From the NCBI RefSeq assembly GCF_016097555.1, contig NW_024532411.1, positions 124,001 through 188,000 on the forward strand: a DNA stretch of 64,000 nucleotides. Direction: 5' to 3'. The notes under the pieces are model-generated. The model ran no database searches. It was given only the letters and a program-made list of their open reading frames with translations, and had not been told where the DNA came from. The translations under genes were made by a program, and so were the position numbers. Source of the DNA: Gigantopelta aegis. Its lineage: Eukaryota > Mollusca > Gastropoda > Neomphalida > Peltospiridae. Of the stretch, positions 1-11,639 are shown one piece after another; positions within the stretch are counted from its first letter, which is position 1, and each line of letters begins with the position of its first letter.

Positions 1-70
1 CTCTTTGTCTAAGTCTATATACTATCCAGTAAAAGTTTGTATAACTTTGTATATTTTCTCTCATACATAG

Positions 71-2096
71 CTCTTGATGAACTGGGCTCTAATCCTTCCA
101 AAGCATTTTTAATGTTATCTCACCTTTCGTGTCTTCCAACGTCCTCACTTATCTCATATACCACTGTGCTTACATCTACATTGTGTCATCTTCTACATGA
201 TAATGTCAGCAAAAGATTACAGCAGCTGTACTTGTCATTGTGGACGAGACTTAACTCAATTATATCACAAAGGTGAGAATATTAAATTGTGTTTGTTTTA
301 ATAAATAAAATAAATGTAAAAATAAATATCTGATTGATTTTGATGTCATTTACAACAAATTTTATAAATATTCATATTTGTACACATGTAAAAGTTCAGA
401 CTTCAGAGTGCTAGATACTATAATTTTAACCCTTATAAAATTTACATGTACAGTATTTTTATGTTAAATTATTCATAGGTTGTGGGTGGAGACAGTTAAT
501 GCCCTTCGGCCTGCCAATCAAAAGACACACCCACCTTATACCCATCAAAATCTCGTGAAGATCCATTAATTGTGTTAAGATGTGATACTCGTGTTTTCAG
601 GTATATGGGAGAGACTGATTCTCATAAATTGAAGTTTGTTATTTTATTACAGATGTCCTGCAGTCTTTGAAATCCTTTTAAGAATTTTAGCAGCTTACTC
701 ATCAGCTTCTCGTGTGTGGCTATTAGAACACGCCCACATTCTTAATTGTACAACCATAGCAATGCCTGAAACATCTTCAGGTATTCAATTCCTAGTCTCA
801 CTCCCATACTGTCCAGTCTTATTCCCATACTGTATGTTCTAATCTCATACCATGCCGTCTCACTCCCATATTGTACATTCTCAATACAATATTGTCTAGT
901 CTGAATCACATCTTATTCCTATACCACCCGTTCTCAATTTTCAAACTATGTTAGCCTCACTCCCATACCATCCAGTCTCAGTCCCATAACATTCATTCCA
1001 ATCCCATACTATTTCCTTATTCCAAAACAATCCAGTCTTACTCATTCCTATACTACCATTACTTTTCAGTGTATTCACTCTAATCCCCAATAATTCATAC
1101 TCTAGGTCAACAATTAAATGGGCAAGAGAGGGAGGAGCTCAGAATTGCACTAACAGCTGCTCAAGAGAGTAGCATGATACAGTTATTATTAGAAATATGT
1201 CTACCTAATGAACAAGATAAAAAAGTAAGAGATCAATAAATTTGAAATGTTAATGATGAGTTTGTCTGTCACATAGGATGCAGCTGTTTTTGGTCCTCTG
1301 TTAACATCACTTCGAGAAATTCAATGTTTAGTTTGTTCATATCTTCATCAGGTTTGTACAGAGAGAGAGTAATAATGTTGTCATTATGATCACAGGTTTT
1401 CATTTCTGAACCCAGTATGGTCAAACTAATTCATTTTCAAGGCTATCCTCCACAACTGTTACCATTAATGGTGTCTGGTGTTCCATCAATGCATATTGTG
1501 ATGGACTTTATGTCTGAATTCCTGGCTCAACCTCAGCTAGAAAAAACAGGTTAGACAAGTGAATTAGTCTAAATAGTTTATCTCTCTCTCAGGTGTTTGC
1601 AGTTCAATTAGCAGCCTATGTCACAAACCAATACCCACTTCCTGAATCCCTGGGTGTGATCAGAGATATTTTCAAACGTCTCCATCGATTTACAGAAGAG
1701 ATTCCATCTGAGAAACATCACGAAGTTTTCATACCTCTTTTACCCTTTGTCACCCTTTTCTGTGAAAAACATTTCCTCCATTGAGTGTGGAAGCAACTGA
1801 CTTTCTTCTTCATTTATGCAGGATTTGTCTAGTCACTGAGACAGCCTCACAAAAAGATAGCTTGCCAATCAAATTAGGGACCTCTCTTGCAAAAGACTGC
1901 TATGCCCTCAGAACAGCCAACTGACGATGTGGATAATTCTGCTCCAGACCCAGAATCAATAAATTCTGCAGACCCTCTGTTTGCTATGGAAGCTAAACTA
2001 ACCAAATTAAAGAAACTAAGTTTATCAGAAGCTGCAGAGTTGACATTTAATGAACTAATAAAAAATGTTGTATTGAAAGTTAGTGGGAAAAGATAG
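71..2096 (+). CDS. INTS2: Integrator complex subunit 2, 3' exons (5' end outside window)
   Basis: C-terminal part of INTS2, a scaffold subunit of the nuclear Integrator complex, which cleaves snRNA and nascent mRNA 3' ends. I place exons at 71-272, 653-780, 1106-1224, 1277-1351, 1396-1549 and 1593-2096 with GT-AG boundaries; two introns are only 43-44 bp. Recognisable INTS2 blocks are SGVPSMHIVMDFMSEFLAQP and FAVQLAAYVTNQYPLP. The predicted end, ELIKNVVLKVSGKR, fits the family's short hydrophobic C-terminus. Three single-base frame breaks are visible: one in the A-run near 1541 (six A's here, five in the partial copy at 12645) and others near 1778 and 1890. Protein homology resumes in the next frame after each, so I read them as sequence errors. 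Assignment is by remembered similarity to animal INTS2. Confidence 0.85.
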
Positions 2097-2932
2097 TGGG
2101 AAAAAGAACTTTATTTTTAATATTTTAATAATAAATAATAATAATTCTAAATTTGTGGTAGTTGGGTGATGAAAATCTATTAATCTATGCACTTATAAAA
2201 GTGGGCATTTGTCCAGCTGGATTTGTTTGTATATCAAAAAGAAATGAAAATGAAAGTACATAAATAAAGTGAAAATTCCCACTTCATAAGTAGCTAATGT
2301 AAACAAATAATAGAATTGATCTTTTGAGTTAATCATAATTATATTTAATTATGATTGTTATATTAATAACAATGAAAATTACATAAAATATGAGTGGTGA
2401 GAGATGGTGGAATTAATTGGCGTTTCAGCTGCTGCCTGTCAGCCATAACTGTTGTCAACCTGTCAACAGATACATATGCTAAATTGAATAATACTTTTAG
2501 TATATAAAAAATTAGAGTACATGATGCATATTAATTATTGTAATTATTTTATAATCATGGACTAAATTGTATAAGTGTCTGTTCTGTTACCAACACTTAC
2601 TAAAGTCACAAAGAAATGCAAACTATCTACTAATCCAAGTGAAGTTTCCCTTCTCTCATCATCTCGACATCCTCCTGCTCTGCCCATTATAACACAAACA
2701 GAACCTATATTATATAGTTTATAATTATTTTGATATTAAAAATGCATAAAATCTGATAATACATTAGTGTTCAAGATTATACTGATAAAATTATACCTAG
2801 TTCTTAATGGATTAGTATCAGTTCACATTGTTACAAACATGATAGATAGACAATGTAGTGACAGATAGAAATATGTGTCTTATTGTCAGTTTATTTTTAC
2901 TATGATTTTATCACGCATTCTTTTGTCCAATG
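2097..2932. other. Intergenic, one possible orphan exon
   Basis: AT-rich spacer after INTS2. The only item of note is an open stretch at about 2587-2724 on the plus strand, ending in TAA. It reads LPTLTKVTKKCKLSTNP and then a Ser/Pro-rich end. Its composition is more protein-like than its surroundings, but I do not recognise it, and a 46-codon open frame can occur by chance. Nothing else is supported. Confidence 0.3.
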
Positions 2933-3001
2933 AACTGAGCATGCTCAGTTTAACAAGCTGCTTTAATAGCGCCAGTTTTAGTAAACTGAGCATGCTCAGT
3001 T
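2933..3001. promoter_or_regulatory. Pair of identical 18-bp perfect palindromes
   Basis: AACTGAGCATGCTCAGTT occurs at 2933-2950 and again at 2984-3001. Each copy is its own reverse complement. The 51-bp offset comes from an imperfect direct duplication, because the bases after each copy (AACAA.C.GCT) also match. The pair ends 66 bp before the ATG of the next open frame at 3068, which suits a dimer-bound promoter element. The bound factor is unknown. Confidence 0.5.
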
Positions 3002-3067
3002 CAACAAACCGCTAAAGTGACGCTCCTAAAAATACTGTGCATTAGTTGACCACCTCATTTCTGCAAG

Positions 3068-3332
3068 ATGACTATGCCTGTTGGACCAGTGCTACTGCAG
3101 GAACCGAAGAAGAAGACGACAGCTGTGCTGCTCCGTCGCTTATCATCCATTGTCTGTATCCAGTCAAGCTAATACTTTCCTTCAATTCTTGTTCACCTCT
3201 AATGCAGAAAACGTTACAGTCAACTCGAGGGCAACGACAAAAAATACGCTTTGTTCCAGGACGTACACAAGCAAAAGAGACAGAGAAAGTATTCAGGTCA
3301 GAGTAAACGTACGCCATGTAGATATTTTATAG
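3068..3332 (+). CDS. Unassigned short ORF with one apparent frame break
   Basis: An ATG at 3068 opens MTMPVGPVLLQEPKKKTTAV and continues for about 34 codons. After one frame change near 3170 the reading stays open to a stop at 3330-3332 (SSQANTFLQFLFTSNAENVT and a basic, Ser/Thr-rich end). The basic KKK segment and the paired palindromes just upstream make this the best 5' exon candidate between INTS2 and ZC3H3. I recognise no domain. It could be the first exon of a non-coding transcript or chance. Confidence 0.25.
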
Positions 3333-4289
3333 CTTTGTTTGGCCCAGACAGTTGCTGTCGTTTCACATACTTATAGCCTCTTCTCGCTACTTTCTTATAA
3401 CTTGAGACTCTTTGATCTGTTGAGGCTGCCTAATTCTATAGTATATTATCAAAGTTTAGTTCTACCTCAGTTTAAGTCAGTATTCAGTTGGCCATGCAGT
3501 ATAGCACCGATCCGAGGTAGTGTGCTGTTATATTGATCAGATGTATTCAGAGTATAGAGAGGATTTTGCTGTCCTAAACACAGCTAAAATGGCTTGTGCA
3601 AATCTCTCCCAGATAGATAGGTTGTAAGTAACTTTTCATGAATGCTATAGCTGACAATAAGCATGGAGCTTTTAAGTTAGAAGGTCCTGGTAGCTAGCTG
3701 ACAAGCTGAGTAGCTGTATTTCACATTGAGAACCAGATTTGAAGCCTGGAATATATAAGCACTTGGATAGAATATGAAGCTTACTCATACCAGCAGTTTC
3801 GATATAGCAGGCTAGCTTTCTTCTTGGTTGTAGCTTATAACCACAGTCTACCTAATGAGAAGTCATCTTGTTAACTATAATTATTAGCGGAGCCTCCCTG
3901 CTAAGTACATGAACTCTGTGGGTCCGATAGTCTAAGTATAGAACATGTTCACAACCCTATTGTAATGTTTTGGTGTAATACATGTCGACTGAATAACTAG
4001 AGTACAAGTCCTGTATGTATTAATAATTGTAGTTTGTGCAAGCTTTTGAGACCACCTTTTTAAAGCAATCTTTAATTTAATGACAGACACTTGCATAATT
4101 TTTTAGATGACTTGTCACTTTGGTCTTATATTGTACCATCATATCATATAGAAGCTAAATCATTGCAATGTCTAATGATCCAAGTCTTGTTGTGTTCAGT
4201 GACCATTATACTATCTGTTGTTGTGTTATATAAAGTAAGTGTTATAACTATTGTGGTCAACATAGCATGTATGTGGCTTATCCTTTGTT
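3333..4289. other. Spacer without recognisable gene
   Basis: AT-rich sequence with no domain-bearing open frame on either strand. A short open stretch starts at 3589 (MACANLSQIDRL) and runs into a GTAAGT, so it could be a small first exon, but nothing downstream supports it. Confidence 0.3.
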
Positions 4290-5400
4290 AATCTATTTAC
4301 ATACACACACCTTTTGGTAATCCTATCACAGTATGACATCTACATATCCCAACCTTTTGTAAGTCCTATAACATGTACATCAGACACACTTGTAAATAAA
4401 CCTAGTCCTGTGGACATGTACATATACCAAACCTTTTGACATATTCATACATAAATACCACCTATACTTATTACACAAACTAGCCCTGTGATATGCACCT
4501 ATATAAACCTTTCGACATATTCATACACAAATGTCTTCTTACTAATTCTGTGGGACATTCTCTTACAATATGGTATAACCTAGTCTCTGACATGTACAGG
4601 TACATGTTTGAATGTCTAATTACACATGCCACATAATGTCCTATTATACAACCCAATACATACAAATGTTTTAATACCCAACCTCTTGTAATACAATACA
4701 ACCTAGCCCTGTGACAATATCTATATACAAACCTATACAACCACATAATCTTATGTAACCTAGCCCTGTGACATGTATGTACACAAAACATTTTGGCACA
4801 TTTATACATAAATATCATACCACATTATGTCCTATGATACAACCTAGTCCTGTGACACACACATACAAATCTTTTGACATATTTATACACAAATATCTTG
4901 TTACTCCTACTGCATTTTGTCCCTATGATACAATGTAGTCCTGTGACACACACATATACAACAAATCTTTTGACATATTTATGTACAAATAGCTTGTTAC
5001 TCATACCACATTTTGTCCTGTGCTACAACCTAGTCCTGTGACATGCACACACAAAACCTTTTGTGACAATTATGATGTAATTTAATCATGTGACATGTTC
5101 TTATCTCGTAATGTCCTACAATATGGTATAAACTCACCCTCTGACATGTACATGTATGAACATCTTGTACAACCATATAATATCTTATTATTTCAATTTA
5201 ATATGTACAAACGTCTCAACACCAACAACCTCCTGTAACCTAGCCCTGTATCATGTACATACACTGCTAACATTTCAACATGTTCATACACAATGTCTTG
5301 TTACTCAAACCACATTATGTCCTATGATACAACCTATTCGGGTGACATGTACATATAAACCTATTTATACCTAATAGCACACGAGACATTCCTTGTGTAA
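4290..5400. repeat. Degenerate ~90-bp tandem repeat region
   Basis: Recurring phrases such as CCTAGTCCTGTGACA, ACCTTTTGACATATTCATAC and CTTGTTACTCATACCACAT reappear in the same order roughly every 80-100 bp, with many substitutions and indels. I read this as an old, decayed tandem array. The open frames inside it are low-complexity products of the repeat and are not genes. Confidence 0.65.
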
Positions 5401-6055
5401 TATTATTATAACATGGTAGTCATCAACGTTGTGAATTCATTAATATTTGTTATCTGTATTTTGTATAAATTCCGTTTTCTAACAAACCTTTTGGACCTCA
5501 TACACTAAAACTATAATACTTTTGTAAATCTCCTATTCACACTAAGTCTACTAGTGTCTACAATTTTACTGGTAGAATCTAATTTGGTTCTTGTTACTTA
5601 CTGTTCAATGTAGCTCCTGTGTTGATCTCTTGTTGCCATCTACTGTGACTGTTATTATTATACTAGTTCTATCTTGTGTTTATATCTCCTGTGACTGTTA
5701 ACACTCTTATACTTGATCTGACATATTTAGTTCTCTATGTTATCTTTAACATCCATCTCCTGCAGCTGTTCTATAACACTTTGTATTGCGTTATATTATT
5801 GTCTGTACTCTACATTCATTAGATTTTCAGTACTTTGTAGACTAAAGATGTTCTATTGTTTTCTTGATATATCTTACATATTTTATAGTCTTGTAGTGTA
5901 TGACCCACAGTGTTCATGTACTGTAATACTTCCTCTTCCTCTTGCTATTCTTGTTCCTATTGTCTTGTTTTGTTTGTTGTATATTATTCCTACATATTCC
6001 AACATTGTCAAAGAGGTTTTCTACTAGATAATGCATGTATCAATATTTTTACTGA
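5401..6055. other. Spacer, T/C-rich, no gene seen
   Basis: T/C-rich sequence on the plus strand. The open frames give hydrophobic, Cys/Tyr/Leu-rich peptides typical of pyrimidine-rich DNA. No conserved domain, splice pattern or partner exon is visible. Confidence 0.35.
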
Positions 6056-6205
6056 CATCTATAATTTTACTCCAGTTCTTTTACTGACATCTATAATTTT
6101 ACTCCAGTTCTTTTACTGACATCTATAATTTTACTCCAGTTCTATAATTTTACTCCAGTTCTTTACTGACATCTCTATAATTTTACTCCAGTTCTTTTAC
6201 TGGCA
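6056..6205 (+). repeat. 32-bp tandem repeat, about 4-5 copies
   Basis: The phrase CATCTATAATTTTACTCCAG recurs with a period of about 32 bp, including one truncated copy. The last copies decay into the divergent sequence that begins the larger repeat province. Confidence 0.8.
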
Positions 6206-6229
6206 TCTTAAAATTTTATTTCAGTATTT

Positions 6230-6757
6230 TTTTATTGGCATCTAGAAACTTTTCGTTTCCTTGTATTGGCATCAGGGCTTTTGGTAAGTTTTCATTCATG
6301 GTTTGTATTGGCCTGTAGGGCTTGAAGGTTAGGTTTTATAACAGATGTCTATGAAATCTAAACTCTTCTCTTTATCACAAATAACTGACATGGACTGCTA
6401 GAATTATTAAATAGTTTTAGTATACAACAATAATAATTATTATTATTGCTGGTCTGTTATAATAACTATTTTCATTTTATAGTAGGACTGTTTTCTACTG
6501 GAGATGATCATCAACTAATTGAGAGTTATAAACTCAACAATTTAAATAATACCTTCTTTTAGGATAGATAGGTCTGTTTAATGATCTATGAGTGATAAGT
6601 GTTCTACTTCTAGTAAGTTAATAAAAACATTTATTAAATAATTGTTTTTACTATTTGTTCTCTTCTATTATAATAGTAATTTATTCTACATCAACATGTG
6701 ATGATCTAGATCTAGTATAGTCCTATGATATACTATATATGTAAGTCATATCTATTA
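6230..6757 (+). repeat. Flanking repeat R, copy 1
   Basis: About 530 bp that reappears, diverged, at 11640-12313. The best-conserved part starts near 6455 (GGACTGTTTTCTACTGGAG, GATGATCATCAACTAATTG, then GATAGATAGGTCTGTTTAAT) and ends with GATGATCTAGATCTAGTA followed by ATACTATATATGTAAGTC. It contains blocks resembling diverged versions of the 114-bp unit next door, preceded by TTTAG and followed by GTAAGT. It may be an ancestral or degenerate form of that unit. Confidence 0.75.
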
Positions 6758-6890
6758 TTAAATTACTAATTTACTAACTATTTATTGTTCTGTAGTGTAA
6801 TAATGTATTGTTCTAATGGTTGTGAGTTGTATAGTAACTATAATGTTAGAACAAAACAAATTTTGTTACATTTAGTAGGTCTATTAATAA

Positions 6891-9105
6891 CTACTAGAGA
6901 TGATCTGATGACATTTGTAGATTACTCCTGTAAGTTGACTTATTAAATAGTACAATTGTCTACTGAATAAACTATTTAATAGGATGGACAGGTTTAATGA
7001 TCACTGGTAGTGATGATCTGATGTATGTTAACTGAGGACTACTGTAAGTTGACTTATTAAATAGTACAATTGTCTACTGAATAAACTATTTAATAGGATG
7101 GACAGTTTTAATGATCACTGGTAGTGATGATCTGATGTACGTAACTGAGGACTTACTGTAAGTTGACTTATTAAATAGTACAATTGTCTACTGAATAAAC
7201 TATTTAATAGGATGGACAGGTTTAATGATCACTAGTAGTGATGATCTGATGTACGTTAACTGAGGACTACTGTAAGTTGACTTATTAAATAGTACAATTG
7301 TCAACTGAATGAACTATTTAATAGGATGGACAGGTTTAATGATCACTAGTAGTGATGATCTGATGTACGTTAACTGAGGACTACTGTAAGTTGACTTCAA
7401 TTAAATAGTACAATTGTCTACTGAATGAACTATTTAATAGGATGGACAGGTTTAATGATTACCGATAGTGATGATCTGATGTACGTTAACTGAGGACTAC
7501 TGTAAGTTGACTTCAATTAAATAGTACAATTGTCTACTGAATGAACTATTTAATAGGATGGACAGGTTTAATGATTACTGATAGTGATGATCTGATGTAC
7601 GTTAACTGAGGACTACTGTAAGTTGACTTATTAAATAGTACAATTGTCTACTGAATGAACTATTTAATAGGATGGACAGGTTTAATGATTACTGATAGTG
7701 ATGATCTGATGTACGTTAACTGAGGACTACTGTAAGTTGACTTATTAAATAGTACAATTGTCTACTGAATGAACTATTTAATAGGATGGACAGGTTTAAT
7801 GATCACTGGTAGTGATGATCTGATGTATGTTAACTGAGGACTACTGTAAGTTGACTTCAATTAAATAGTACAATTGTCTACTGAATGAACTATTTAATAG
7901 GATGGACAGGTTTAATTATCACTGGTAGTGATGATCTGATGTATGTTAACTGAGGACTACTGTAAGTTGACTTCAATTAAATAGTACAATTGTCTACTGA
8001 ATGAAACTATTTAATAGGATGGACAGGTTTAATGATTACTGATAGTGATGATCTGATGTATGTTAACTGAGGACTACTGTAAGTTGACTTCAATTAAATA
8101 GTACAATTGTCTACTGAATGAACTATTTAATAGGATAGACAGGTTTAATTATCACGGTAGTGATGATCTGATGTATGTTAACTGAGGACTACTGTAAGTT
8201 GACTTCAATTAAATAGTACAATTGTCTACTGAATGAACTATTTAATAGGATGGACAGGTTTAATGATCACTGATAGTGATGATCTGATGTACGTTAACTG
8301 AGGACTACTGTAAGTTGACTTATTAAATAGTACAATTGTCTACTGAATGAACTATTTAATAGGATGGACAGGTTTAATGATCACTGGTAGTGATGATCTG
8401 ATGTACGTTAACTGAGGACTACTGTAAGTTGACTTATTAAATAGTACAATTGTCTACTGAATGAACTATTTAATAGGATGGACAGGTTTAATTATTACTG
8501 GTAGTGATGATCTGATGTACGTTAACTGAGGACTACTGTAAGTTGACTTATTAAATAGTACAATTGTCTACTGAATGAACTATTTAATAGGATGGACAGG
8601 TTTAATGATCACTGGTAGTGATGATCTGATGTACGTTAACTGAGGACTACTGTAAGTTGACTTATTAAATAGTACAATTGTCTACTGAATGAACTATTTA
8701 ATAGGATGGACAGGTTTAATGATCACTGGTAGTGATGATCTGATGTACGTTAACTGAGGACTTACTGTAAGTTGACTTATTAAATAGTACATTGTCTACT
8801 GAATAACACTATATAGGATGGACAGGTTTAATGATTTGGTAGTGATGATCTGATGTACTTAACTGAGGACTACTGTAAGGTGTCAATTAATAGTAATTGT
8901 CTACTGAATGAACTATTTAATAGGATGGACAGGTTTAATGATCACTGGTAGTGATGATCTATAGTACGTTAACTGAGGATGACTGTAAGTTGACTTATTA
9001 AATAGTACAATTGTCTACTGAATCTATTTAATAGGATACAGGTTTAATGATCACTAGTAGTGATGATCTGATGTATGTTAACTGAGGACTTCTGTAAGTT
9101 ATAGA
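6891..9105 (+). repeat. Main array of ~114-bp units, 19 copies
   Basis: Nineteen near-identical units in one orientation, most spaced 113-117 bp. Each unit holds a ~61-bp block starting GATGGACAGGTTTAATGATC and ending GAGGACTACT, then a ~53-bp block starting GTAAGTTGACTTATTAAATA and ending TGAACTATTTAATAG. The first block is bounded like an exon and the second like a short GT-AG intron. The 61-bp block has a stop in all three forward frames (TAA, TAG and TGA) and is not a multiple of three, so it is not coding. The last three copies are more decayed. It may be a repeated-exon non-coding RNA gene or a satellite. Confidence 0.9.
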
Positions 9106-9344
9106 ATGGATTGTTCTACTTCTAGTAATTTTAGGAAAATTTACTAGTATATATGATGTGATAATCTTAATGTTCTCTGATAATTTCCTGTGTAAGTTTA
9201 TTAATAATTTAATTCTATATTGTAATTTTCTGAATGGACTTTAAATCTAATTAATCTCTATTTTATATACCTAGGTCTGTTTACTGATCTATTAGAAGTG
9301 ATTGTTCTACTTCTAGTAATGTAATAATAACTACTAGAGATGAT
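9106..9344 (+). other. Diverged spacer between the two parts of the array
   Basis: Contains older versions of the unit, for example GGTCTGTTTACTGATCTATT followed by GTTCTACTTCTAGTAATG, matching the flanking repeat R more closely than the main array. No open frame of interest. Confidence 0.6.
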
Positions 9345-9715
9345 CTGATATTTGTAGATAACTCCTGTAAGTTATTAAATAATACAATTGTCTACTGAAT
9401 GAACTATTTAATAGGATGGACAGGTTTAATGATCACTGGTAGTGATGATCTGATGTACTTTAACTGAGGACTACTGTAAGTTGACTTATTAAATAGTACA
9501 ATTGTCTACTGAATGAACTATTTAATAGGATAGACAGGTTTAATGATCACTGGTAGTGATGATCTGATGTACGTTAACTGAGGACTACTGTAAGTTGACT
9601 TATTAAATAGTACAATTGTCTACTGAATGAACTATTTAATAGGATGGACAGGTTTAATGATCACTGGTAGTGATGATCTGATGTACGTTAACTGAGGACT
9701 ACTGTAAGTTATCTG
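9345..9715 (+). repeat. Second block of the ~114-bp array, 3 copies
   Basis: Three further units with the same organisation and near-identical sequence to the main array, after 240 bp of diverged material. This block starts with a variant leader (CTACTAGAGATGATCTGAT) that also precedes the first array near 6895, so leader plus array appears twice. The last unit ends in GAGGACTACTGTAAGT and then leaves the repeat. Confidence 0.88.
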
Positions 9716-10771
9716 TTATAATAACATGGACATTTCTTTACTAAATATGTATTGTTTAGTTTTTAGATGGACTTTGGTCTATTATATAAGTGTATGGTTC
9801 TCTGATAACTTAGACTGTAGTTTGATGTATCATTAACTTAACAATCTTGTACTAAAATATTTCCTTTAATTCTATAGTGATACTTTGATGACTGAATTGG
9901 AGATGATGCAGTGAAGTTCTCTAATAATCACTCTATGTAAGATTGATCTTTATATACCTTTTGTTAATTCTATTTAACTTTTCATTCTGTAGTGATGTTT
10001 AAGTTGAGTGTACTTTAACTGCTGGAGATGGTGGAGATGATGATTGAGATGATGATAGAGATGATGAATGAGATAATGATGGAGATGATAATGGAGATGA
10101 TGATTGAGATGATGGAGATGGTGATGGTGGTGATGATGATGATTGAGATGGTGATGGAGATGATGGTTGTATATTAATAGTTACACTATATATAGTACAA
10201 TTATAAACTGTTTTGGTCTCCTTTAATTGGTTTATCTACTACTAACACTGTGTGGACATCAATAATTGTTTATAGGCCTGAAAAAATTCTGGTTGTGGCT
10301 CTGTATCTTGGTTCTTGAGGTTGAGGCTTTGTGTCTTTCTGCATCTTGTTCTTGAGGTTGACATAGTATAGTCAGGCATCAGTTTGTGGGGTGTGTATGT
10401 GGACATCATAATGTGATTATAGGTGGTTGATGAGTCTGGGGTATTAATAGGTGGATTTGGACATGGAACAACAGTTTGTATGTTATTTTGTCATTATTTT
10501 CTAATGTTGTATCCTCCTCTTTGCCTTACGTTACTCCACATCTGTCTTTGTGTAGCTACATATAAAACTGTCCCTATATAACAGTGGCCCTGCCTCTCGA
10601 TAGTAAACCCGATGTTAGACCCCTCCTATATTTTTTTAATTGATCCCTTTGATCCTTCAAACCCTTTTTGTGTGTGTTGTTTTAAGCCCGAATTATTAAC
10701 CCTCTGTGTATTTATATAATGCAGAATTATTTAACCCCTTTGTTTTGTAATTGTATCACAATAATTATGTT

Positions 10772-10814
<43 letters not shown>

Positions 10815-11639
10815 GAATTATGAACCCTCTATGTCTGAATTAATATATCTATTATGAATTATTAACCCTCTATGTCTGAATTATATTAATTGTCTGTATC
10901 TTTATTTATTAACCTCCTTGTGTGTTGTTAATCCTGAATTGTTTGTTAATATTCTGTTTCTACCATATATAGTCCTAAATTGTTAACCTTTTGTATCTGT
11001 TGAATTGTTAATCCTCTCTGTAATTATAACCTTCTGTATTTGTCCAATTGTTAATCCTCTCTGTTATATAATCCTAAATTGTTAAACTTCTGTATTTGTT
11101 GAATTGTTAATCCTTTCTGTCATATAATCCTAAATTGTCAGCTCCATTAGTTATGTGTGTCATTTAGTTCTGAATTGTTAACCCTGCTCTGTCAATCCCC
11201 TTGTGTGTGTTGATCCTGAATTTTTAATGTCTGTATGTATTTAATGTATAATCCTGTAATGTTAATCCCATTGTGTGTAACTCTCTGTATTGTTATATAA
11301 TCCTGTATTTATTAATCCTTTGTGTCTGTTGCCTGTGTAAAATAGTCCTGAAATGGCTGTTGCACAATCTCAAATCCTCTGTTTTTGTATATAACCTTAT
11401 GGAATTATTAATCCTCTGTCTCTACACTGATTGAAGAAATTTTTTTAAATCTATTTGTGCAATTTAATATTCCAGTTCATTGTGTAATTGTTTTTGTGGA
11501 ACAATGTTTTTACTGACAGCTGGTTTATCTGGCAACTATTTTTTAATTTACTTGCATTATAATTAAAATAAAAAGATTTCAATTACTGGATTCTGGACTT
11601 CTGGAAACTAGGATTTCACCAATAAACTGCCATTGTGTT
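9716..11639 (+). other. Downstream repeat-rich tract: possible last mini-exons, GAT-rich stretch, decayed repeat
   Basis: Two more exon-like blocks follow the array: one begins after TTCTATAG near 9880 and ends at GTAAGATTG near 9945, and the next begins after CATTCTGTAG near 9994. The latter runs into a GATGAT/GAGATG-rich stretch at about 10016-10165. From about 10600 to 11450 a loose repeat built on AATTGTTAATCCTCT recurs with heavy decay and is interrupted by a (TA)n run at about 10770-10812. No protein-coding signal is visible. Confidence 0.5.

Noticed and set aside
5737-6119. Hydrophobic plus-strand ORFs suggesting a small membrane protein
   Set aside because: Typical translation of T/C-rich DNA. 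They overlap the 32-bp tandem repeat and have no conserved feature.
6891-9715. Tandem 114-bp array as a CRISPR array
   Set aside because: Units are contiguous with no unique spacers, and the surrounding genes are animal genes with introns.
6891-9715. Tandem 114-bp array as spliced-leader RNA genes
   Set aside because: The donor-like GTAAGT after a short exon in a tandem array is suggestive, but there is no Sm-site (A-U-run-G) after the donor, and each unit also carries an acceptor, which an SL RNA lacks.
6938-9715. 114-bp units as standard box C/D guide snoRNA genes
   Set aside because: C-like and D-like boxes are only 16 nt apart, leaving no room for a guide plus C'/D' boxes. Kept only as a structured-RNA hypothesis.
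10770-10812. (TA)n run as a replication origin or special element
   Set aside because: Plain dinucleotide repeat in AT-rich DNA with no accompanying structure.
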